The notes beneath the pieces are model-generated. The model was not told where the DNA came from and ran no database searches. It saw nothing but the letters and a program-made list of their open reading frames with translations. Source: Dermacentor variabilis (taxonomy: Eukaryota; Arthropoda; Arachnida; Ixodida; Ixodidae). Taken from it: 64,000 bases of DNA. Positions 46,381 to 58,351 of the stretch are shown here, in pieces (position 1 is the first letter of the stretch; each line of letters opens with the position of its first letter). Location of the stretch: contig NC_134574.1 of assembly GCF_050947875.1 (NCBI RefSeq), forward strand, positions 102,891,469 through 102,955,468. The letters run 5' to 3'. Position numbers and translations under genes: made by a program.

Positions 46381-47270
46381 CCCATGTAACTCCCATATTT
46401 AAAAGTGGTTGTCGTGATTTCGCAAGCAATTACAGACCGGTGTCTTTGACATCTGTTTGTTGTAAAACACTAGAACATCTTATTTACTCTGGTCTTATTA
46501 AGCATATTCATGACCATGATTTTTTTTTCATCCCGACCAAGCATGGATTTCGCATGGGATTATCCTGTACCACTCAACTTACTGAATTCATACATGACGT
46601 TGCACTCGGCTTCAACAATAGTACACAGATAGATGTTATTTTTGTTGATTTTCGAAAGGCGTTTGATGTAGTCCCGCATGACTTACTTTTGCGCAGACTA
46701 TCATTTCTTGGCCTCCCCGATTCACTTTACGGTTGGCTTAAAGATTATTTGTATAAACGGCAGCAAAAAGTGGTTCTGAACGGTGCGACATCGAGAACGG
46801 TCAACGTTTTATCAGGTGTGCCTCAAGGGTCGGTCCTTGGGCCATTGCTGTTCCTCATTTTTATCAATGACTTAAGTGAAGGCTGTGTTTCAAATATCAG
46901 ACTGTATGCGGATGATTGCGTTGTGTGCCATCCTGTGTCACGTGCCGAACATACGAGTGTGTTGCAGTTTGACCTCGAAAAAATTTGTTCCTGGTGTGCT
47001 AAATGGAAAATTGATTTGAACGTAGCAAAGTGTTATCATGTTAAATTCACGAACAAAAAGAAAAAGGTGCCCAGTTCATACTCTCTAAATAATGTTTTAG
47101 TGCAATGCGTTGACGAAGTCAAATACCTGGGCGGCACTTTGACTGCGGCATTAGACTGGACATCCCACATTGACATAACAAGCGCTAAAGCGCCTTTTGC
47201 ACCTTTTCCAGAGGAACTTCAAGTATGCGCCCAGACCATTGAAGGAAGCTTTGTATCTTACAAATATTAG
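46377..47270 (+). pseudogene. L-C ORF2 reverse transcriptase, longest open frame (297 codons), U3
   Basis: It runs unbroken through FKSGCRDFASNYRPVSL (~res 7-23), FVDFRKAFDVVPH (motif A, ~res 88-100), [20 protein letters not shown] (motif B, ~res 146-165), LYADDCVV (motif C, ~res 176-183) and VKYLGGTL (~res 253-260). It then loses the frame in the thumb (AKAPFAPFPEE), where U1 and U2 read a CRL codon block. It keeps four bases (in GTTTTATCAGG) lost in U1 and U2. It lacks the EN and linker in the same frame, so it is a relic despite its length. Confidence 0.85.
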
Positions 47271-47936
47271 ACCGGTGTTAGAATACGCTTGCGCAGCATG
47301 GGGCACCTTCACAAAAGTTCTTTAAGATAAGTTACAGCGTGTTCAGAATAGGGCTGCAAGATTTGTCAAGGGCATCTACGACTACAAAATTAGAAGTTCG
47401 CAAATCAGGGGAAATCTAGGGTGGAAGTTGCTGTCCACACGCAGAAAAAGAATCAGGTTGAAGCTTTTACACAACATTAACAGCGGTAACACAGGAATCG
47501 ATAAGAACCTCCTCATTATCAGTCTAAGAGGCGCGACAATCCCAAGAAAATAGGGGCCTACCAAAGTCGTTTTAATATGTTTAAATTTTCATTCTTTCCG
47601 CGAACACTTGCAGTGGAATTTGCTCCCGGATGAGGTAGTGTCCGCACCCAATTTTTCGTCTGCCATAGAGAACTTTACATGAATCTGTTTTAGACAATAT
47701 TTACAGTGTGCGGTTTTATGCATTGTGCAACAAATTTCATAAACTGATATTGTTAGTATTGGATGTGTTGTCTTTTTCTACTAATTAGGATGATTGTATT
47801 TTAATACCATAGCTGATATGATGCCACTGTTCGCGAAGTTGACCTTTATGTTTGTAATTACCCCCCCCCCTACAATGCCCAACTCGGGCGCTCTAGGTAT
47901 CCGTAATAAATAAATAAATAAATAAATAAATAAATA

Positions 47937-49046
47937 CCTGATAACCAAAGATGCTCATGACATTTTGAACTCCCCCAACCTTTCTTTCCCACTTATTTCG
48001 GTTGCACCCTTCCCAAACATAATTCTCATTCACTGGCGGCTTTTCCCAGTCTCTAAGGTACGTTTCTATAACGGCATACACCCCTATTTGTTTTCTATTT
48101 ATCTGCTCCTCAATCTCTGCCCACTTTGCCTTTCTTCTGCCGCCCTGTATCTTTACGTAGCCTATTGCATGGCGAGCTCTCTTCCTTGTTTTCCTCCTAT
48201 TTAGGTTATTGACGGCGATGCTATTCTGAGGTTCCCTTAGGGGACCTTCTTCATTACTATCTACTCTGGCCTCCTGAGCGCCCGCGGGACGCCTAAAACA
48301 GCAACAGCGCGACCAGCAAGTCGCCAGCCCACTTCCCGTGCACGCCATGTAATTGAAGTGGATCCCGTCTCGTTCAAAACAGCCACACCTTCTCACTTCC
48401 CTGTTTACTTCGACAACCTCGAAACCTTTCTCTCGACACATTTTCCATGTCGCGTCATTAGCAGCCAGTATACGGCTCCTTGTACGTGACTGTCACGTGC
48501 AGGCACCTCCGGCACCGTGCACACCACGATCTGCACATGAGGGGAAAGCTCGCGCAAGTCGTCTACCCCTTCGCCAAGCGCTGGGCTAGTCCTGTCTCTT
48601 TCCTGTTTAGGACGCCATTTAGCCCACCTGCTACTAGAAAAGGTTGCGTCCATTTCGTTTTCCGAGAACTTTGCTTTTGCTCACTCCATGATAGATTCCA
48701 CTGTCTGCGCTGGAAATGTCCCTTTCGCCACTCTTCTATCGCCTTTTACCCTCTCCACAATTGCTTCTGAGTATACCTAGCCAACTTTGAGTCGCCGACG
48801 ATAATCACCATATTCTCTCCTACATGTCCCTGCTTCCCTTTGTCCTTTAGCGCGTGATTCGGACTCGACAAAGGGCACTGACCCCCGCGTTCTTGCTTTT
48901 TGTGTGTGGTGGCCTCGAGGTAGGGGCCGCTCGATACGCACAGGATATAAATCCGTAAAATGTCGCAAAGTAATCCTCACCGATGCTTTCAAAGCATTTC
49001 AGTGCCGCATAGACTTACAGTATGACACGTTTTCGCACGTGTTCAA
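47937..49046 (-). pseudogene. LINE L-A, segment 1 (SGNH-like ORF1, EN start), U3
   Basis: The best-preserved copy. One 182-codon frame (47893-48441) joins GFEVVEVNREV and ERDGIHFNY (SGNH block V, Asp and His) to KWAEIEEQINRKQIGVYAVIE (start of the endonuclease) and YVWEGCNRNKWERK. Its last codons come from the L-C AATA tail. The 48405-48653 frame holds DLRELSPHVQIVVCTVPEVP. ORF1 and EN thus share one frame here, suggesting fusion or close coupling in the parent element. Confidence 0.78.
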
Positions 49047-49129
49047 CCACGCGGCCACGTTCTCACTTTCCTACCACAGCAATATTCCACGCGGCCACGT
49101 TCTCACTTTCCTACCACAGCAATATTCCA
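49047..49129. repeat. 40-bp tandem duplication at the U3 end
   Basis: Two copies of a 40-bp word starting CCACGCGGCCACGTTCTCAC (49047 and 49087). It stands where U1 and U2 have the 23-bp hairpin. Sequence after it has no match in U1 or U2. Confidence 0.9.
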
Positions 49130-50516
49130 GATAGCAAAGCACACACCGTAAAACCCCTAATAGCTATTAGTCATACCGCTTCCAAGCTACTGTTTAAAGG
49201 CTATAAAGACTTCACGCAACACTAAATCTTTACGAAAAGGGCTTTACAAGTTCACCATCGACATACCTTGCACATACTTTCTCGTGACAACACTAGAAAA
49301 TATAACGCAGACAAATCCCGAACATCTGCACCAGCCGCGATTCCCTCTTTCTAAGCCCACAATACATAGAAGCTATAGTTTATACAGATATTTAAAACGT
49401 GTTCAGGGAAGCTAATGCGCGCATAGATGTTTGCACTACACACTCCTTGACACTACGAATGTTCTAGAACTTATCCTCAGCAACTTACGAGGCGCGATGC
49501 CAAAACGGGTTCTCTCAGAGGATGCGAAATTTCCGCACAAAAGGAACAGAGAGAAATGACGGGAAGATTTTTGTTTACAACATTCACGCAAATAAGAAAG
49601 AAAAGCATGTAGCAACATCACCTAGCTGTAAAATTAACACACAGATTTCCAGCACGTCAGAACGATCGTATATGCGTCCATTCCTTTCGTCTTCATCTGC
49701 TGTTATTCTTTCCTGCTTATTTTCGTTTGTAGTCCCGAGAATTGCATTGCAACCGCGGCGGCCACAGAGCAGCCAATAGTTTACAAGCGCGAAATGTCCA
49801 AACCATGTCTGGCTGATCGAAGAAGGCACCACTGTAGGATATATATATATATATATATATAAAGGACGCATACAATTCCCAACTTTCTAGCGTTTAAGGC
49901 CGCAGCGTTGCCAGAAAAACTACAGGGTCAGTTACCTCCCCTCCCCCCCCCCCATTTCCTCCTTTTCATTAGCTTTATTATAAGCGCTGTCCAAAGTTTA
50001 AGAAGGGGTGGAGACACCATTGGGAGCTTTCAAGGTCCTTTGCGCGAGAGCGCTCGGAATGGTATGGATACGGCAACAGGACTCACCATTCTGGATACCC
50101 GGGTAGCTTTGGGACGCCAAGAGACACGCAGACGCGACGAACGAATGATGCGCGGCCCGGGGCCTCCCCGTAAGCGCTGAAAACTTTTCCCTTTCTTATT
50201 TTTACGCGCAGGTGTTAAGTGCTGTTCAATTTCAGCGAAAATATATTGTGTACCTAGGCGCGTTCAAGACCGCGTGCATGAGTGAGATTCGGGAAACAAG
50301 ATGTTAAGACCCTGAAGAATTCATACTATATTCTGCAACCCGTAAAAGGCAGACAAATCAGCGGATCTCTTAAACACCTAGGGACCTCCGGGCCGCACTT
50401 TTCGGCGACAAGGTAGCCAAGCAGCCTGCGGGATTATTTTACTGAGCTATGTCGTACGCTCAGTTGCGGTAGTCGGAAATTCAACCCCCCCTCCCCCACA
50501 CCCCCTTTTTTATAAT
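49130..50516. other. Single-copy stretch without recognisable gene
   Basis: No domain, SINE or LINE motif found. It contains an AT microsatellite (49839-49860), a C run near 49942, and short open frames without coding features. Confidence 0.5.
49839..49860. repeat. AT dinucleotide microsatellite
   Basis: Eleven uninterrupted AT units. Confidence 0.95.
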
Positions 50517-53500
50517 CTATGGTGGTGTATCTGAACATGCCACGCTCCAATACACTACATCTGCAGGCTTTGAGTGGCGCCTGACACTGGCGAAAGATGC
50601 CGAGAGCGAGTGGGGCTGTACTAATCCAGGTACACTCAAATTAGGAAGGCCCACTAAGCTGGAACAAAGACACTCCCTCACCAGAGCAGGAATTGGCCTC
50701 CTTGGTGTAGTATTCGACCACAACCTCCCCAATGATATCTACACTTAACTCACGGCCATGAGTTCCCATCAGCTGAGGCGCACCTGTTCAAGGCGGCGGT
50801 CATACCTTTAGTGCAGCAGAAGGTGCTAAGAATCCCTGGGTCCGGACAGGCCGCCAATGAAAACTGACCCGTCAAACTTTAATTGCCGAACTCTGTCTAG
50901 TGACGTTAGCTTAGCAGCACTCTTTGAGGAACTATTGAACATTGTCTGGGATATCATCGGCCTTAGTGAGATCAGAACTGTTGAAGATTATACATTGCTG
51001 ATTAACGGACATGTCGTCCGCTATTGAGGTCTCCCAGATAAGAAGCAATACGGGTTAGGATTCCTAATACATAACGACATAGCGGGCAACAATGACGTAT
51101 TCTAGAGCATTAATGAGAGGGTTGTTGTAGTCGCAATCAAACTGAAGAGGTATAGATTAAACGTACAATACTACGCTCCAACATCCAGTCACGACGATGA
51201 TGAAATAGATAAGTTTTATGAAGATGTTGAATTAGCGATGAGAAAAGTGCAAACTCAGTATAGTGTAGTGCTGGGCGACTTCAATGCAAAAGGGGGGGAA
51301 AAGTAGGCTGGTCATCAAGCAATTGGCAACCGCGGCGTCGATTCTAAGAACGCTAGAGGAGAGATGCTGGTAGAATTCGCAGAAAGGAATAAGCTTCGAA
51401 TAATGAACCCCTTTTTCAGGAAGCGCAGCAACAGAAAGTGGGCCAGAAAAAGTCCTAATGGTAAAACAAGAAATGAAATTCATTTCATCCTTACTGCTGA
51501 TCCCAGCATAGTGCAGGATGTATGAGCATTAGGTAGGGTAAAGAGCAGTGATCATAGGTTAGTGACCGCTAGGATTCACCTCAACTTGAAGCGAGAAAGA
51601 GTAAAATTGGTCAAGCAGAAACAAGTCAACCTAGATGCAGTAAGCGTAAAAGCAAAGTCAGGCTGCTACATGCAAACAAATATGCAGCCTTAGAACAGAG
51701 AGATGAAGATAACATAGAGGTAATGATTGAAACTGTAACTAGGCTGGCTTCAGAGGCAGCAATTGAAGTGGGAGGCAAGGCACCAAGGCAACTAGTAGGC
51801 AGGTTCTCCCATGTAACTAAGGACCTAATAAAGAAACGACAAAAAAATGAAAGTGTCCAACTCAAGAGATAAGAAAGAATTCGCGGAAGTCTCAAAACTG
51901 CTCAACAAGGCGAAAATAGGTGATATTCGAAATTATGACGGGAGAAAGACTGAGGAAACCGTAAAAAATGGACCCAGCCTGAAATCAGTGAGAAGGAAAC
52001 TATAGGCATAGGACAAACCAAGATGTATGCACTGAAAGAGAAGCAGGGTAATATCATCAGCAATTTCGAAGGTATAGTAACTGCAGCGGAAGGATTCTGT
52101 ACTGTCTTGTACAGTACCCAGAGGACTCAGGCGAACATCATTCGAAATGACGATGAACAGGATATAAAAACGCCTTCTATAACTAGAGATGAGGTTAAAA
52201 GGGCCTTGCAAGGCATGAAACGGGGAAAAGCGGCAGGAGAAGATGGAATAACAATCGATTTAATCAAAGATGGAGGAGACATAATCCTTGAAAAACTGGC
52301 GGCTTCCTATACGAAATGTCCCAGAAAACTGCTAGAATGCAAACACTATACTAATCCACAAAAAGGGAGAACTTAAAGAACTGAAAAATTATAGGCCTAT
52401 TAGCTTACTCCCAGTATTATACAAAATATTTACCAAAATAATCGCCAACAGGATAAGGGCTACACTGGACTTTAGTCAACCAAGGGAACAGGTGTGCTTC
52501 AGCGAGGGATTCTCTACAATGGATCACATCCATGTCATTAATCAGGTTATCGAGAAATCCGCAGAGTACAATAAACATCTCTATATGACTTTCATAGATT
52601 ACGAAAAAGCATTTGATTCAGTGGAGATACGAGCAATCATAGAGGCATTGCGTAATCAAGGAGTACAGACCGCTACGTAGATACCTTGGAAAATATCTAC
52701 AGAGGTTCTACAGCTACCTCAATTCTACACAAGAAAAGCAGGGAGATACCTATAAAGAAAGGGGTCAGACAGGGAGACACAATCTCTCCAATGCTGTTCA
52801 CTGCGTGCTTGGAAGAAGTATTCAAGCTATTAAACTGGGAAGGCTTAGGAGAAACGATCTACGGCGAATATCTCGGCAACCTTAGGTTTGCCGATGACAT
52901 TGTTCTATTCAGCAACAATGCAGACGAGTTACAACAAATGATTGAGGACCTTAATATAGAGTGTAAGAGTGGATTTGAAGATTAATATGCAGGAGACAAA
53001 GATAATGATGAATAGCCGGGCAAGCGAACAAGAGTTCAAGATCGCCACTCAGCCTTTAGAGTCTGTGAAGGAGTACGTTTACCTATGTCTATTAATCACA
53101 GGGAGCCGTGATCATGAGAAGGAAACTTACGGAGGAATAAAAATGGGTTGGATCGCATTCGGCAGACATCGTGAGCTCCTGACTGTAAGCTTACCGTTAT
53201 CATTGAAAAGGAAGGTATATAATCAGTGCATTTTATCAGTGCTGACATATGGGGCAGAGACGTGGAGACTGACAAAGAAACTTGAGAACAAGTTAAGGAT
53301 CGGGAAAAGAGGGACGGAACGAAGAATGCTAGGCATAACTTTAAGAGACAGAAAAATAGCGGTTTGGATCAGAGAGCAAACGGCTATAGACGACATTCTA
53401 ATTGACATGAAGAGAAAAAAAATGGCGCCTGACAGGTCACGTAATGTGTAGAGATTTAACCGTTGGACCATTAGGGTGACAGAATGGGTACCATGAGAAG

Positions 53501-53668
53501 GCAAGCGCAGTAGAGGACGACGGAAGACTAGGTGGTGCCACGAAATAAGGGAATTTACGGGTGCTGGTTGCAGTCGGTTGGCGCGGGACAGGGGTAATTG
53601 GAGATCGCGGGGAGAAACCTTCGTCCTGCAGTGGACATAAAATAGGCTGCTGCTGCTGCTGCTGAAGT
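50517..53668 (+). mobile_element. RTE-type LINE, nearly full length, decayed
   Basis: The 5' part (50530-50870) has a frame with ESEWGCTNPGTLKLG. EN follows from 50880 (NCRTLSS, DIIGLSEIRTVEDYT, VQYYAPTSSHDDDEI, VVLGDFNAKGG, SSDHRLVTARI), then a linker and RT at 52023-53451. The element ends in a CTG repeat (53648-53664), typical of RTE short-repeat tails. It is not related to L-A, L-B or L-C and is not tandemly duplicated. Confidence 0.85.
52023..53451 (+). pseudogene. RTE reverse transcriptase, broken
   Basis: Frames 52023-52376 (RGKAAGEDGITIDLIKDGG), 52492-52680 (FIDYEKAFDSVE, motif A with Asp), 52686-52985 (KKGVRQGDTISPMLFTACLE, motif B; LRFADDIVLFSNN, motif C) and 52969-53451 (KINMQETKIM, thumb, and TWRLTKKLENKLR). 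The VRQGDxxSP motif separates it from Jockey/CR1 elements. At least three frame changes. Confidence 0.88.
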
Positions 53669-54524
53669 AGAAGAAGACTTCACGTCCCATGTGGCGTGAC
53701 AAAGACAAAGAAAGAAAACTACCCAATTAACATTTAACGGCTAAAAAAAATATCTGCAAATCAAAAACAGGGGCAAGCTCAATGCATGCACAAAAACTTA
53801 CGATTTCGTCGCCGCCACAGAGCCCTGAAAAGCACGTGCATTCTCCACAAAATACCACGCCAGGTAGTTGTAACTGTAGCCATCTACGTACCGTGGAGAC
53901 AAGTAACAGCAAGCAAAAAAAAAAAATAATTCTTTTGAAGCTGAGGCCTATGCTGGGAGGCGAGCTTCCGACTCGCCTCAGCTGAAACGCCAGCGTGTCC
54001 TTTAACTATAGCGGTGGTGTATGTCCCAATGTGAACCTAATTAGGCTATTATTGACGACAATTGCTCCAGTAGCTTCCTTACGAAAGTGAGCGAAAAGTA
54101 TGGAAATAAATGACACTACTACAGAGGTTTCGAAAGCAACTTCACTTTTATTCGTCTTGAGTAATGCAACCAATATAACTGACCGAACAAAACATGTTGC
54201 AGTGGATGAAAAATATCATGGCCAGCAGACAGTTGTAATGTGTGCTGATATGCGGATCTTTTTCACTGAATCATTCGCAATTCCTTGCGACCAAATGCAT
54301 TCATATGCAACAGTTATCAGACAAGACAACATTGGCCAACAATACCATTTAGAAAACGTTCGACTTACTAATATTGCGGCCCGTCGGACACTCAGAGCCT
54401 GTGTTACGGAGAGTAAACGAACATAGCGCGTCGTTTCTTCAGGGAGCGTTCCGTATTTTTCGTCACGACGAGCGCGTCGGATGCCGCAGCGTGAAATAGC
54501 CCGATAACAAATCGAATCAAGTCG
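53669..54524. other. No known gene; one unexplained 108-codon frame
   Basis: The frame 54100-54426 (MEINDTTTEVSKATSLLFVL start) shows no domain I recognise and has no homologue elsewhere in the window. It could be chance or a degraded exon. The rest shows nothing. Confidence 0.3.
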
Positions 54525-55290
54525 GATCAAAGTCGGGATCGAATCCACGGCCTCTAGCAATGCCATAGCCGCAAAGCTGCTGCGGCGGGCACAGAATTAA
54601 GTGCTGCTTTGACGGTCAACCGCTTCCGTGGTGTCACGTGACATTTCGGTGCACTTTAATTAATGCGGCTCTGCCTCTGCAAGCGCTGCGTGATTTGTCC
54701 GCCTCACATATCTGCGTGCTGTTTATTTTTTCAGAAATAGCAGGAACGTACTGGTGCCGTACCTTCAACTTAGGCATATGCAGTTTCCCCGAGCTGTGGG
54801 ACGATGCCCTCGGCGACGGACCTCCCGAGGTCCTCCGAGCTGTGCTACAACGGGCTCAAAACATCGCCGGAATCATCTTAGGGGCCCTGGTCTGAGCGCT
54901 CCTCCCACACTGCTCTCGCCATTCAAATATTATTAATAATGATGTTTTACTCTCTCTCCAAGCGCTGTCGTATGGCGCTTCCTGACCTCATCACGTCACC
55001 TCCTCTTGTACCACGTCCTCTTGTATGGGAACTGCCTCTTTTCCATCCTCTCCACAGTTATATCTACGTCCCTTGAAGAAAAAAAAAGGATGCGCTACAT
55101 AGACGCTTTCCTTCTTTCTTTTGTGTTCATTTCGTTTCCTCAAGTATGTTAAAGTATGTCCAATGCTTCTGAGAGGAGTCACGGATATTTACAGCTCCCA
55201 AGCGGCTAATGTAGCTACGGCTAAGGAGCTCCAGAGGGAATTGTGCACGTTCGACGCGGTGGGGTGAAAATCATTCTCCCGTGGCCTTTC
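54525..55290 (-). repeat. Diverged minus-strand copy of the U1 16.6-17.4 kb block
   Basis: Reversed, it runs from an R130 core (55190-55290) through AT-rich spacer and the GGTACGG...TACGTT region to a SINE head (54530-54600, GCGGCTATGGCATTGCTAGA), matching U1 16600-17390 in order. About 120 bp near 54800-54930, ending in ATTATTAATAATGATG, have no match there and look like a later insertion with a short A/T tail. Confidence 0.55.
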
Positions 55291-56160
55291 CTCGCTTACA
55301 CCATCCCCCCGCCCCCAACGACGCGGTGTACGTGACAGCAGCAGCAACAGCAGCCCACAGCAGCAGCAGCAGCAGTGGGAAATTCGACGAAAGAGGCAAA
55401 CAAAGCATCGCCTTCCATAGCTGAGGTGAACAACGCCCTTCTGTACGACATAATAACTTGTTTGCACAGTCTTGAGCCAGAATCGCTGGTTGGTAGGGGT
55501 AGGGAATCACTTGGGTGAGGGAGCGCCCCTCCCCCACCCAAGTAGGGGCGGTCTATCGTTTATGCACGCCTTTCCAAGCTTCGCGACCAATTTTGATTGG
55601 CCTTGAAGGCGAGTCACGTGATGTCGTTCGCCACGTCAGAGCGATAGCAGCGCCACACCTCACCTGTGGTGGCTCTCTAGGCTAATATAGCCGCACTATA
55701 TCTAGGCTATAGCCGCACTCTCAAGGACAACCTGCTCAAGCACAAGCAACTGCTCAAGGGCAACGGCAACATCGGCATCATCGGACTGCGGCAACATCGA
55801 GACTTGTCCTACGGTATGTTTGATTTTTATTTTCCTTTTTTTATTTTTATATTGCGGACTTAAACGCAGAAAAAACGACCCGTGGTAAAGATAACGCGCC
55901 GCCAACACTTGAAATGTCTTCGAAAGCGCTCAAGCAGCTCCGTTCTCTATACGTAGCAGTCAACGACCTGAAGGCTAGATAGAGTTCTTGCACTGGCTTC
56001 GTTCGCACTTGGATATAGTTCGACGTTTTCTATTGTGTATTTGTATTGTACTTTCTATTGTGCAATTGTGTGCAACTGTTTCTTATATAGGTTCAATATT
56101 GGATGAAACAAGTTTTAATCCTTAGAAACGAACACACTGTTGTATACGGCTGCTAATGGG
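55291..56160. other. No gene seen; CAG-rich and tandem short repeats
   Basis: 55334-55377 holds CAGCAG runs, with a similar block at 62955-62975. Inverted words CTTGGGTG (55510-55517) and CACCCAAG (55535-55542) form a small hairpin. CTAGGCTA...TAGCCGCACT occurs twice at 55678-55722. No domain found. Confidence 0.45.
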
Positions 56161-56225
56161 TTGTTTTAGATGGACGGACGGAAAAAACTAACGGAAAAAG
56201 GACCTGCGAGGTTGCCAGCCCGGGC

Positions 56226-57818
56226 TCAGGCCACCCGGGCATTATGTGCGGCGAGGCGTAGCCTTTCCAACGCTGCGCGGGCTCGCTGGATAGGCCATAA
56301 TTGGTCGTGTAGTTCTGAGCTAGTCAGAGCGCTTAGCCATCGCTCCTCGAGAAGGTCCGGTTCTATCTTGTCCTCTACATATACTGATCTGATCTGTGTG
56401 CACTTCCATAAGACGTGTGCTATGTCTGCGTGCTCGTGTTTGCAGAGCTTGCAGCTCGCGTCTGGATATTGTGTTGAATTTATTCTGTTTAAGTGTACTG
56501 GGTTTGGGAACGTTCTGGTTTTCAATCTTCTCCAATCTGTTTCTTGAGACCTGTCGAGTTGTTTGTGGGGTTGTGGGTATGCTCCTCTTCGTTTCGTGTA
56601 GTGTGTCAGTATGTCGTGGTACGTGACCAGTCTGTCCCTGTCTTCTTTTATCGCTTCTTCGTTGTCCTCGCCTCCTCCGTCTTCTCCATCGCCTCCGCCG
56701 TAGTCCTTGCCCCTTCCCCTGGGGTTGCGGGGTGTTGGGCCGTCACTGTCCGCGCCGCGGTGGGTTCGTTTTCGCGCGACCCGGTGGGCCTTCTCGTTGA
56801 GGTTGGGAGGGGCATTCATGGTAACTTCTCCCACATGTGCCGGGGTCCATTTAAGGTATTTGGGTGTAATTGTGCCGTTCTTAAATTCTGCTCTGCGGTT
56901 CAGGATTTTGGCCGCCTCGGTGGAGACCCAGTCCGTTTGTGAAATTCCTAATAGCCTCTTGGAGTTGCTGATTATTGTTCTGTATTGTTGCGGACCGTTG
57001 ATTTTAGCCAAAGCGACTGCCGTTTCTTCCGCTGCCTCCGACGATCAGGTCCTTACGGAGCCTCGACGAAACACGCTCGAAAGAGCCCCGACGAAAGACC
57101 GTGACCCAGTCGCGGTCTTTCCTTTCGTGCATACGACCGCCATCGCGAAGAGAGAGTTACCTTTGTCAGCGCCGACACCACCACTGTCGTCCCAGTTTCG
57201 GAGGTACCGCGCGGCGTCTACGAAGAGCACCCCCTCCCGCGCGCCGCGGGTTTTGAGAATCGTTTTCGTGCGGCATTTTCTTCTCTCGACATTGTGCACG
57301 GGGTGCGTGTTCTTCGGGATATTTTTCGTGTTGATTGAGGCTCGGACGTCTGCGTGAATCTGCATCTTGGGGCCGTTCATTCCGTGGTAGTTTATGCCGA
57401 TCTTTTCCAAGATTTCTCTGTCCGCCTTGGATCCGGAGAGTCTTTCGAGTTGCGCTATCCTCTGTGCTTCTGCGATTTCCTCCAGCGCGTTATGTACCCC
57501 TAGTTGGAGTAACCTTTAGTTACTTGTGTATTGGGGGAGACCCAGTGCTGTTATGTACGCTTTTCAAGTGAGCCCGTCAATCTTGCCTTTCTCAGCCTTG
57601 TTACAGTGGACGAATGCCGCCACGTACGCGACGTGGCTGATCGCGAAGGCCTGTACGAGCCGTACGACGTTTCCTTCTTTAATGCCCCTCCTGTTGTTGG
57701 AGACTCTCTGTATTAGCCGAATGGTCGCCGTGACTTTCTTTTCCAGGCGTGTTATAGTGTTTGTTCCTCTGGCTTCGATCCAGAGACCCAGGACTCTAAT
57801 TTTTGGGACCATGTTCAT
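56226..57818 (-). pseudogene. I-type LINE: RT thumb, RNase H and C-terminal zinc knuckle, 5'-truncated
   Basis: Right to left: 57564-57818 IRVLGLWIEARG and VVRLVQAFAISHVAYV (RT thumb), 57045-57410 GVLFVDAARY (RNase H first strand, catalytic Asp), then a 261-codon frame 56226-57011 with TDWVSTEAAKIL, LKWTPAHVGE (RNase H late His block) and CKLCKHEHADIAHVLWKC, a CxxCx..H..C tail. RNase H after RT marks the I group. RT catalytic motifs are missing, so it is 5'-truncated near 57850. Confidence 0.82.
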
Positions 57819-57983
57819 TTCGGGCCTTTTATTTGAAACACGTCACACGTCATGCTAGCGCGAGCGAACACTGTTGGCGCCCTGCGAAGCATGGACAGAA
57901 CGCGCGGAGTTATTTTTCGTTACCGAACTTGTCGCGTAGCTTGCACAGCGTTGACTGCTATGTGTGCAACGGAGTGTTGTGTC

Positions 57984-58133
57984 ACCCGCGGTGGTTGCTT
58001 AGCGGCTACGATGCTGGACTGCTAGGCACGAGGTCGCGGGATCGTATCCTGGCAACGGCGGCCGCATCTCGATGGGTGCGAAAACACCCGGGTACTTGGA
58101 TTTAGGTGCATGTGGACTCCACGTGGTCCTAAT
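57984..58133 (+). mobile_element. tRNA-headed SINE, 3'-truncated
   Basis: Head CCCGCGGTGGTTGCTTAGCGG, then GGTCGCGGGATCG and GGCGGCCGCATCTCGATGGG. It stops after CACGTGGTCC, lacking the CACTACGGCGTGCC part. Confidence 0.75.
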
Positions 58134-58351
58134 TTCTCGAAGCAAATAGTGCGTTGGTCGTACAGCGAAATCGACCCCATCATCGGGTGTCAGCGAGCCA
58201 CTGTTCCCGTCGTTTCTTTTTCCATTCTCTTTCTCGCTGTGCGCGACACCACCTAGGTATGACGCAGAGAAACTAATAGTTATAAATTGTAGTAGTCACA
58301 CCTACTACTATTTGAAAACGTGTTTAAGCTTGAGAAGAAAAGACATCATTT

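Larger units (their letters stand above)
43014..47936 (+). mobile_element. LINE L-C with internal ORF1 duplication, U3
   Basis: The 5' region with both TGCCGA[G/A]ATGCGGTC segments, a first ORF1 (43683-44300), a duplicated shortened ORF1 5' part (about 44313-44711), then ORF2 (44880-47340), a 3' untranslated region and a 33-bp AATA tail. Its 5' half is like U1, its central linker reads like U2 (KAFKIAPSQNLYGK), and its 3' end is again like U1. Confidence 0.85.
32161..49086. repeat. Tandem unit U3 (3' end diverges)
   Basis: This is the third copy. It carries full L-B and L-C like U1, a private 1.62-kb TIR element inside L-A, and a partial duplication inside L-C ORF1. Homology to U1 and U2 stops just after the L-A 5' piece, at the place where U1 and U2 have a hairpin and U3 has a 40-bp tandem duplication. 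The LINE D, R130, foldback and diverged-SINE block is absent after it, so the array ends here or was cut by a rearrangement. Confidence 0.88.

Noticed and set aside
54754..54936. A small conserved gene next to LWDDALGDGPPEVLRAVL
   Set aside because: The frame is short and ends beside an ATTATTAATAATG tail; it looks like a short retroinsertion rather than a gene.
55702..55830. A host exon with a splice donor (CGGTATGT)
   Set aside because: A single donor-like word without a matching reading frame or acceptor is not enough support.
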